NCBI GenBank assembly: GCA_963701015.1
Contig: OY969556.1
Coordinates: 3,534,001-3,598,000 of the forward strand
From: MFD09286-c1 sp963701015
GTDB taxonomy: Bacteria; Bacteroidota; Bacteroidia; Bacteroidales; DTGW01
Length of the DNA: 64,000 bases
Reading direction: 5' to 3'
The notes below the pieces were generated by a model that ran no database searches, had not been told where the DNA came from, and saw only the letters and a list, made by a program, of their open reading frames with translations. Shown piece by piece: positions 24,323-32,900 of the stretch. The position numbers and the translations under genes were made by a program. The stretch's first letter is position 1. The number at the start of each line of letters is the position of its first letter.

Positions 24323-25189
24323 ATGAATCATATGAAAACATCAAATATTTCAATAGTTCTATTATTAACAATACTTGCCATAATGGCAAGTTCGTGCCAG
24401 AAAGAAATTCAAATTAGTTTGAATTCTGCATCACCCCAGATTGTTATTGAGGCTTCATTATCCGATTTGCCAAATGGAAATTATGTGAAACTTTCCCAAA
24501 CAGTGAATTATTATAATTCTGATAGCTTCCCACCTGTAAATGGTGCAATTGTAAAAATTACCGACAACCTGGGAGATACTGCAAAATTGCCCGAAGTTGA
24601 CTCCATTCATGGTATATATGCTGCAAATTTTATTTCAGGAATACCTGGCAGAACTTATACTTTAACGGTATTGTCAAAAGGAATTACATACACTTCGGTT
24701 TCAACCATGCCTAACCCTGTTAAAATAGACTATTTGAATGATACAATTATCAAATCTGGCGGATTTGGTGGTGGCGGTGGTGGTGGAGCGTCACAAAACC
24801 CAACCGATACAACTTACAGAATAGTGCTTGACTTTCAGGATCCTGCCGGCATAAGCAATTATTACCGCTTTGTTGAAATTATAGATGGAATTACTTATAA
24901 TTCAGCTTCTGTAACCAGCGACAGGTTTCGCGACGGAAAAGTAATTGAGCGAACCATGAGAATTGATACAAGTTTAACATTAGTCCGCGGTAATGTTGTT
25001 ACTATGGAACTTCAAAGCATTGATGTTGGAGCATATAATTTTTTCCGCACATTTGGTCAGGCTGCGGGCCGTGGAGGGCTGTCGTTCCTTTCTGCTTCAC
25101 CCGGAAACCCCATTAGTAATATTAGCAACGGAGCAATGGGTTATTTCAGTGCTTATTCAACTGATAGGGAAAGTATAATAATTCATTAA
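24323..25189 (+). CDS. DUF4249 lipoprotein
   Basis: 288 residues from the ATG at 24323; an in-frame TTG two codons earlier is less likely. Lipoprotein signal ending MASSC. The pattern IVIEASLSDLPNGNYVKLSQTV then VNGAIVKITD, FISGIPGRTYTLTV, and a late YYRFVEI segment fits DUF4249, which is regularly encoded right behind this class of TonB receptors. It presumably sits on the outer membrane beside the receptor. A Gly-rich stretch (GGFGGGGGGGAS, about residue 148-160) is a linker or repeat tract. Ends before a 522-aa STN-domain gene, 26 bp on. Confidence 0.85.
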   Translation: MNHMKTSNISIVLLLTILAIMASSCQKEIQISLNSASPQIVIEASLSDLPNGNYVKLSQTVNYYNSDSFPPVNGAIVKITDNLGDTAKLPEVDSIHGIYAANFISGIPGRTYTLTVLSKGITYTSVSTMPNPVKIDYLNDTIIKSGGFGGGGGGGASQNPTDTTYRIVLDFQDPAGISNYYRFVEIIDGITYNSASVTSDRFRDGKVIERTMRIDTSLTLVRGNVVTMELQSIDVGAYNFFRTFGQAAGRGGLSFLSASPGNPISNISNGAMGYFSAYSTDRESIIIH

Positions 25190-25215
25190 ATTTGTAGGAA
25201 TATGGTTTTAATAAA

Positions 25216-26784
25216 GTGGCCAAAAGTAATTTATTTAAATTGTATGCTTCAAAGCTAAGTTTTCTAATTTCCCTATCTATTTTGGGAATTGGAGCAAAAG
25301 CACAGCGCCCTGATGAAAATAAAGATTTCCGTTTCGAAAATGTTAAGTTTTCAATTATTCTCGATAGTATAAGTAAAACCTGTAAAATCAATTTTTCCTA
25401 TAATGCCGATTTGCCGGAAATAAAAAAGAATAAATCATTTTGCTTTACCGGTACCTGCACCGATGCTATAAATCAACTGGTGGTTGACCAGGACTTATCG
25501 GTAAAAATGTTAAACAATCAGATTGTATTATATAAATCATTAAAAAATGATTCAATCCCGATTGGTATAGTTTCGCAACCCATTGAAAAATTCAAATTTA
25601 TAAAGGGAACTATTTTCGATAAAAAAGAAAAATTACCACTTTCATTTGCCAGTGTTGCTATTTTAGGAAAAAACATTGGTACGGTTGCAAACACAAAAGG
25701 TGAATTTATAATTAGAATTCCATCGCAATCGGTTAATGATTCGCTTGTTTTTTCATATATCGGTTATAAGCGAAAATATATACCCATTGATAGTATAAAT
25801 AGCAATGATTTAAAGGTTGAATTGGAAGAAAAGCCAACACCCTTGAAAACTGTTTTTATTAAACCTGTCAATCCGTTGGGAGTAATTAAGGATTTATTAA
25901 ATAATGTTGAAAAGAACTATATTCAAAAGAATGCTTTATGTACAGGATTTTATCGCGAAACAATTAAGCAGGATAATGATTATATTTCAATATCAGAAGC
26001 AGTGGTAGATGTTTCAAAATCTCCCTATTCGGGTTACAGCAACGATCAGGCACGCTTGTATAAATGCCGTAAAAGTGAAAATAGTAAAAAAGTAAAACGA
26101 CTTGCATATAAACTGGAAGGAGGTATTTACAACTGTCTGCAATTGGATATAGTAAAGGAAAGAATATCATTTATATCTCCAGAATCATTTGATTTATATG
26201 ATTATACCTATTTAAAAACAGTGTCGTATAACGGCATGAATTTATTTGTAATTAATTTTGACCAACGTGCAAATATTGAATTGCCTTTGTTTAAAGGTTC
26301 ATTATATATTGATGCAGACAGCAAAGCGCTGGTTGCTGCAAAATTTGAATTAAGCCCAAGAGGAATAAAGTACGCCCAGGATGTATTGGTAAAAAAACAA
26401 CCCCGTAAATATTCCGTTGAACCTAAAAGTGCAAAATACCTGGTATATTATAAGCTCTTAAATGACAAATGGATTCTCGATTATACCAGGGCTGAACTTA
26501 ATATAAAAGCCAAAAGCGACAGGTTATTTTTTAATTCGGTATTTAATTCAGTTTCCGAAATGGTAATTACCGCTATTGATACTACTACAAAAGTGAGGTT
26601 CCGTACAAAAGAAACAGTAAAATTAAAAGATGCCATTGAAGATTATAATGGAGTATATGACGACAATTTTTGGGGAAATTATAATATCATTGAACCAGAA
26701 GAGTCAATTATAGATGCTATAAAGAGATTAAACCTGGGAAAGGATGAATATGAATCTAAATCGTTTTTACAGAAACTTTTTTAA
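25216..26784 (+). CDS. STN and carboxypeptidase-regulatory-like domain protein
   Basis: 522 residues from a GTG start at 25216. The signal-peptide-like N-terminus (LSFLISLSILGIGAKAQ) leads into an STN domain (residues ~35-110: VKFSIILDSISKTCKINFSY ... QIVLYKS). A carboxypeptidase-regulatory-like domain follows (FIKGTIFDKKEKLPLSFASV ... FSYIGYKRKYI), then a long periplasmic/outer-membrane region of the DUF5686-like kind with an early ALCTGFYRETIKQ segment. It resembles a TonB receptor N-terminus lacking plug and barrel. Third gene in a row with the receptor and the DUF4249 lipoprotein and probably co-transcribed; a receptor-associated envelope role is likely. Confidence 0.7.
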   Translation: MAKSNLFKLYASKLSFLISLSILGIGAKAQRPDENKDFRFENVKFSIILDSISKTCKINFSYNADLPEIKKNKSFCFTGTCTDAINQLVVDQDLSVKMLNNQIVLYKSLKNDSIPIGIVSQPIEKFKFIKGTIFDKKEKLPLSFASVAILGKNIGTVANTKGEFIIRIPSQSVNDSLVFSYIGYKRKYIPIDSINSNDLKVELEEKPTPLKTVFIKPVNPLGVIKDLLNNVEKNYIQKNALCTGFYRETIKQDNDYISISEAVVDVSKSPYSGYSNDQARLYKCRKSENSKKVKRLAYKLEGGIYNCLQLDIVKERISFISPESFDLYDYTYLKTVSYNGMNLFVINFDQRANIELPLFKGSLYIDADSKALVAAKFELSPRGIKYAQDVLVKKQPRKYSVEPKSAKYLVYYKLLNDKWILDYTRAELNIKAKSDRLFFNSVFNSVSEMVITAIDTTTKVRFRTKETVKLKDAIEDYNGVYDDNFWGNYNIIEPEESIIDAIKRLNLGKDEYESKSFLQKLF

Positions 26785-26785
26785 T

Positions 26786-28813
26786 CTACCAAATTTTAAT
26801 TCTTAAGCTATCAGGTCGATACATCGCATCGCCGGGCTTTACATGAAATGCTTTATAAAAAGCCGGTAAGTTAGATAAAGGGGCATTTACCCTTAAAAAA
26901 TCAGGAGCATGAAAGTCAGTCATAACCTTTCGGGCAATTAACTCTTTTCGCATATTCACAACCCAGGCATTTGCATAACCCAGGAAGAACCTTTGCTCCG
27001 GTGAAAATCCGTTTATAAAATTACCCGAAACTGCTTCCGGTGTTTTTTCAAATGCATCAAATGCGAGCGTAAGCCCGCCAAGGTCGGCAATATTTTCTCC
27101 AAGCGTAGCTTTTCCGTTTACATGAACGGTATCATATGCTATATAATTGTCGAACTCCTTTACAACTGCTTTTGTTAGTTTAGTAAATTTATTTTCATCC
27201 TCTTTGGTCCACCAGTTCGAAAGGTTGCCATTGGCATCAAATTTGCGACCTTCGTCGTCGAAGCCGTGAGTTATTTCATGCCCTATAATTGTTCCGTTGT
27301 GCGAATAGGCCAGTGCATCATCGGCCAGGGAATCAGGCAAACCTGGTATTAAAAATATTGCAGCTGGTAATACAATTTCGTTATTGCTTACATTATAATA
27401 TGCATTATAGGTTTGTGGGTTCATTTCCCATTCATTTTTGTCCACTGGTTTTCCCAGTTTTTGAATCTGAAAATTAAATGCCCATTTATTTATATTTATT
27501 TCATTCTGAACATAGGAAGTACGTGAAATTTCAAGAGCATAGTAATCTTTCCAATGATCGGGATAGCCAACTTTTTTAACTACTTTTGATAATTTATATA
27601 TGGCCTTTTTCTTTGTTGTATCCGACATCCAATCTAATGTTTCAATTCTTGATTTATATATATCAAATATTTCATCAATCATTCGTATATAACGCTTTTT
27701 TGCGGTAGCCGAAAAATATTTCTCAACATATATTTTACCAACCATTTCTCCAATAGCGCCATTTTCATGATCGACTATTCTTTTCCAGCGTTCGCGTTGT
27801 ATATTCCTGCCATTTAAAATTCTACCATAAAAATCGAAATTTTCATCGTCAATTGACTTATTTAAATCAGCAGCAAAAACATCAACCAGTTTCCATTTAA
27901 GAAATGCTTTCCAATCGTCAATGTTTATTTTAATTATTAATTGCTCCAATTCAGCAATATATTCGGGTTGGCCAACTATTACTGAATCGATGGAAATAAT
28001 GCCCATTTTTTCTAACATATTTTCCCATTGAATATCTGGTGTAATTAAATCGAGTTGATTTAATTTCATTTTGTTATAATTCTTATAAGGATCGCGTAGT
28101 TCATGCAATTTTCGCGATTTCAATGCAAGGCTGGTTTCAAGGGCCATAATTTGAATACTTTGCTGCTTGGCTTTATCAGTATCTTCGCCAATTAAACGAA
28201 GCATTGTGGCAATATGTTGAATATATTTCTTTCGAATAGTATTCGTGCGCGTATCAGTGTTTATATAATAGTCCCTGTTGGGTAAACCAAGCCCTCCCTG
28301 TGATATATAAAGGGCTGATAATTCACTATTCTTTTTATCGGCAGCAGTGTATATATTAAATAATGTGGAAACACGCCAGGTTTGAAGTAATGCTATTTCA
28401 TCAATTAATTCTTTCTTATTCTTTAAATTTTCTATCTTAGCCAATTCAGGCTTTAAAGCATCTATACCAAATTTTTCAATACTAATTGTATCCATTCCGG
28501 AGTAATAAAAATCGCCAATTTTTTGGTCAATACTTCCTTTTACTGCATTCGAATGATAGGCTGCATCATTGCATATTTTATAAATGCGGTTATAAATTTC
28601 GTCCTGAACAAGGTTTGTAATACCCCATTCGCTTTCCGAGGCAGGAATAGGATTATTTTTTAGCCATAAACCGTTTACATACTTGAAAAAATCTTCCGAA
28701 GGTTTAACAGTTGTATCAATATTCAATGAAAGAAAATCATTCCCAATTGATTTTCCGCCACATAATATTGGGAAACAAGTAAAAATAACAACTACTATAA
28801 AAGGGTGTTTCAT
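26786..28813 (-). CDS. M13 (neprilysin-like) zinc metallopeptidase
   Basis: 675 residues, typical length. The N-terminal hydrophobic signal is followed by the M13_N domain (DFFKYVNGLWLKNNPIPASE), a large helical region, and the catalytic domain with GHEITHGFDDEGRKFD near residue 510 (the HExxH zinc motif; E is the general base). ENIADLGGLTLAFDAF carries the third zinc ligand Glu, and the C-terminus ends IKIW, near the usual terminal Trp. It degrades peptides in the periplasm or outside. It is convergent with the STN gene with only 1 bp between their stops. Confidence 0.95.
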   Translation of the reverse strand: MKHPFIVVVIFTCFPILCGGKSIGNDFLSLNIDTTVKPSEDFFKYVNGLWLKNNPIPASESEWGITNLVQDEIYNRIYKICNDAAYHSNAVKGSIDQKIGDFYYSGMDTISIEKFGIDALKPELAKIENLKNKKELIDEIALLQTWRVSTLFNIYTAADKKNSELSALYISQGGLGLPNRDYYINTDTRTNTIRKKYIQHIATMLRLIGEDTDKAKQQSIQIMALETSLALKSRKLHELRDPYKNYNKMKLNQLDLITPDIQWENMLEKMGIISIDSVIVGQPEYIAELEQLIIKINIDDWKAFLKWKLVDVFAADLNKSIDDENFDFYGRILNGRNIQRERWKRIVDHENGAIGEMVGKIYVEKYFSATAKKRYIRMIDEIFDIYKSRIETLDWMSDTTKKKAIYKLSKVVKKVGYPDHWKDYYALEISRTSYVQNEININKWAFNFQIQKLGKPVDKNEWEMNPQTYNAYYNVSNNEIVLPAAIFLIPGLPDSLADDALAYSHNGTIIGHEITHGFDDEGRKFDANGNLSNWWTKEDENKFTKLTKAVVKEFDNYIAYDTVHVNGKATLGENIADLGGLTLAFDAFEKTPEAVSGNFINGFSPEQRFFLGYANAWVVNMRKELIARKVMTDFHAPDFLRVNAPLSNLPAFYKAFHVKPGDAMYRPDSLRIKIW

Positions 28814-28909
28814 TGTTTTAGGTTTAGGTAAAATATAACCAGGGTCTAGTTATTTTTTTACATTTATAAAATTAGAAATAAAATTTTGTAAATAAAAATT
28901 TTAAGCAAA

Positions 28910-29881
28910 TCAATACCTGTTTAGCCATTTATATCTTCGAGCTGAGTCGCCAAATTTAAGTGATAAGTTTAATTCATGAGTTCCATAATAACTTCTGTCT
29001 AATGATGATAATCCATAATCGAATGAATATCCAATATACACACGATTTTTTCGAAACCCCACAAAGGCAATAAAAGCATTTCCGGTACGGTATGATAATC
29101 CGCCCCAGATATCATCTCTGTAAGTTATTTTAAAAGATAAGTCAACTTGAGGTTGCAACAGCTCGGTAGTTTTAAACAATAAGGTTGGTTCGTAAGTAAA
29201 ATAAGCATCCGGTGAATATTTATATCCGGCTATTAGATAATAATTTCTTGATACCTGATAAGCAACAATATCAGATGTCCCAAACTTTACCGATGACTGG
29301 AATAATTCAGCTGCTGATACCCCGCCATAAAAGTTACCATCGGTATAAAACATCCCAATATTGGCATCGGGAACATATAAAGGTGCAGATATTAAGCTCT
29401 GACGTGGATCGGGCAAACGGAAAAAACCCGGTTCAATGTTTAACCGCATTTGAGTCATTGAACCTGCCACTCCGAAGGATAATTGTGAATTGGTAAATGA
29501 TATATGATAGGCATATGACATGGAAACTCCTGTTTGACCCAGGTAGCCATTCCTGTCATTAAATATACTTAAGCCAAGCCCAACCTTCCCGGTACGTGAA
29601 GGCGTAATTCTATTTCCCCTTATACCTCTGTTTCGGATAATATAACTTCTTTTTAAAATTCGGGTTTGAAAGGTAAGTGTAAAGGTTTGAGGGGCATTCT
29701 CAAAACCCAGCCATTGTTGACGTGACGTAAGGTTAAGGGTAGTATAACCATCATAACCTGCCATGGCTGAGTTTAATGTAAAACCGTTGAGCATATACTG
29801 GCTGAATAATGGCAATAACTCCGAATTCGCTTTTGTAATAAAGGAAAGAAATACTATTGCTATTGATAATCGCTTTAACAT
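28910..29881 (-). CDS. PorP/SprF family type IX secretion outer-membrane protein
   Basis: 323 residues with a signal peptide. The family start is visible: LLPLFSQYMLNGFTLNSAMAG, then DGYTTLNLTSRQQWLGFENAP. The middle has FYTDGNFYGGVSAAELFQ and the C-terminus a barrel-like GYSFDYGLSSL and HELNLSLKFG. PorP/SprF proteins form an outer-membrane barrel that tethers or helps export of proteins with type B C-terminal signals (SprF for SprB in Flavobacterium). It lies 46 bp downstream of the 1925-aa type B cargo on the same strand, matching the sprB-sprF order. Confidence 0.9.
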   Translation of the reverse strand: MLKRLSIAIVFLSFITKANSELLPLFSQYMLNGFTLNSAMAGYDGYTTLNLTSRQQWLGFENAPQTFTLTFQTRILKRSYIIRNRGIRGNRITPSRTGKVGLGLSIFNDRNGYLGQTGVSMSYAYHISFTNSQLSFGVAGSMTQMRLNIEPGFFRLPDPRQSLISAPLYVPDANIGMFYTDGNFYGGVSAAELFQSSVKFGTSDIVAYQVSRNYYLIAGYKYSPDAYFTYEPTLLFKTTELLQPQVDLSFKITYRDDIWGGLSYRTGNAFIAFVGFRKNRVYIGYSFDYGLSSLDRSYYGTHELNLSLKFGDSARRYKWLNRY

Positions 29882-29927
29882 TCAGGGTTTAACTTAAATC
29901 ATTTTACCATTCATAAACAAAATACCA

Positions 29928-32900
29928 TTACTTATATCGCACTATTGCAACTGTACCAGTAAATCTATCGGAGCCATTGTTCAAATCAATTGAATAATAA
30001 TATGAATCAACGGGTAAAGGTTTACCATTCGATGTGCCATTCCATTCAACCGGATATCCGGGTTCCGACCGATAAACCAATTCTCCCCAACGGTTATAAA
30101 TTTCAACTACTGCCCTGCTATATAACAAATTTAAAGGCAATGGACTCGAAACCGTAGGATTACCTACAACAATATTCCATGTATCGTTGATACCTGCACC
30201 GGGTGAAAATGCCTTTGGTGCATCGAGACATGCTTTGTGCGTTGCTTTTACCAAAAGAGTATCCAGTTTTATACATTTATTTGAATCAATTACAGTTAAT
30301 ACATAATTACCAACAAATAAATTATTTACAGATGAACCTGCCGGTAAACTATTTGACCAGTTGTATTCGTATGGTTCTATTCCTCCATTTGCAATTACTC
30401 CCAATTCGCCGTTACTCATATCAGGACAATAAGCCGGTTTTGTCTGGCTCGAATCGACTGATATAACAATCGGATCGGGTTGCGTGACTAATGCCGAGGT
30501 ATCTGTACTGCATTTGTTAACATCTTTTACTGTAACACTGTAATTACCTGCCACAAGGTTACTCGCAACACTATCATCAGGTGCATTATTGCTCCATGTA
30601 AAACCATATGGACGTGTTCCGCCATTTACAACTGAGGTTAACGCACCATTATCGAGCCCTGCACATTCAACATTATCAGTTATAATAGCTAATTTCAAAG
30701 GCGAAGGTTGTGTAACAACTACCGAATCGGTTGTATTGCAGCGTTTATTTATACTATCGTTTACAATAACATAATAAGTACCTGCTGGCAATTGACTAAT
30801 GGTTTGTGCCGGAGGTAAATTACCTGTATAATTGTTTAATGTATCAATTTTAACCCATTGATACATATATTTTCCTGAACTTCCTTTAGTTTTAGCCATT
30901 ACTGAACCATTGGATTCGCCATAACACCTTATTTCGCTTCCATTATAATTTGATGCAACAATTGCCTGAACATTTAAAGGAGTTGGCTGCTGAACCGAAT
31001 CGCTGTCGTTATGTTTGCAACCGTTCAAATCGGTAATTGTAATGGTGTACATACCACCTGGTAAGCTGTCAATAGTATCGGTGGTTGCAGCATTATTAAT
31101 CCAATAATAAGAATATGGCGATACACCACCATTTACATTGGTAACTATAGCTTTTCCATCCTTTATACTATAACAGGTCAACGGGAATGTTATAATTGAA
31201 TCGGTAATAGGACTAGGTGGTAAAAGAGAAACTTTACGCATATTGCTGCAATTGTTGGTATCAGTAACCGTAAAATTATAAACAGTACCCATAAGGTTAG
31301 TTGGAAGTCCTGTTCTGTTAATTACCACAGAAGTATCCGAAGCTTTTGCCCATGCATAAGTATAATTATGCCAGCTTATTCCTCCCTTAACTGTAGTATA
31401 AACTTCACCATTGGCACTATCATAACACGAAACATTGTATTTGCTGTTGTATTTCTTAATACTATCAATACTAATTTGAATGCTGTCGGGTTGGTTCAAA
31501 GTAAAGTCCCACGTTTTATTACATCCCAGCCCATAAGCAACATTCAGGCTATATGTACCGGCTTTCCGATCATTCAATATAGAATCAGTTCCAAGACTAG
31601 CGCCATTTGCAACATTAAACCAATTGTAATGGTATATATTATCTCCAAGACCTCCCGACAATTTAGCAGTAATGGATCCATTTTCACCATTATAGCAAGC
31701 TATATTTACGCCTGAAAAATCAGAGAAAACAGTGTCTTTGAGTTGTAATGGCAATGGCTTATTCAATATAAATGAATCCTTATATATACATTGCTGTGAT
31801 GAATAATTTGAAGTGCCAATAAATATTAAAGCACTATCAATAAGAGTGAAATTATATTTCCCGGCATTCAAGTTTCCAATAGAATCAACCGAATTACTAA
31901 CTGAAATGCCATTACCCGACCACAAATAACTGAAATTATTTAATCCGCCCGAAGCGCTTATAGCAATATATCCGTTTGCAGAAGTATCGCACGGCAGGTT
32001 GAATAATCCATTATAATATTTCGAAATACGTTTGTTAATAATTACGGGTGGAGGATCAACGAGTACTGCTTCACCCAAGCCCAGACATTCTGGATTTTTG
32101 TTGGATATTACCGTTAACATATAATCTCCTATAGGTAAACTGTCTAAATTACCATTATCATCCACTTGCTCTATTAATATAGTTGTATCTGGCAGAATCT
32201 TTTGCCACATAAAATTAAAACCTATATTTGATGGGGCATCGCGAACGATAGGAGCAAATGATCCATTGAAACCACCCGGACAACTGATGTTATACAGACC
32301 AATATCATTATTGAAGGACAATTTTGACTGGCCAAATACCGATGGGTTTAAATCAATTGATATATTCCCGGTGGCATACATATCCTGTGAATTTTTAGCT
32401 ATACAAATATTGGTATCATTAACTGTAATATCATATATTCCTTCAAGGCTATCAACCAATATAGCATTGTTACTAACTACATTTGAACCTGAATACCATT
32501 TATAAGCATATCCTGAAGTGCCTCCTGATACAATTGCTTTAAATTTCAAATGATTACCTGCACATTTTAATGTATCCAGTACAACAGTAGTTACATTCAG
32601 AACAGGAGGTTGTGTAAGGGTATCGCGTCTTTCGGTAGTACAACTATCGGTATCCAAAATTTTTACGTGGTAATAACCGGCAGCTTTTTTTGTAACTGAA
32701 GGATGGGTTTCAACAGGCAATAATGTTTCAGTACCAGTTGGGCTGCTCTTATAGTACCATTTATATTGAAATAAGTTTTGTGAAACATTTTTGGCAACTT
32801 CTCCTCCATAGACTTTAAGTGCAATACTATCACCGGTTGTGGTATTATTGCAACGTAGGTTCCATCCTCCAATATATTTTGATAATTTTGAACGAACATA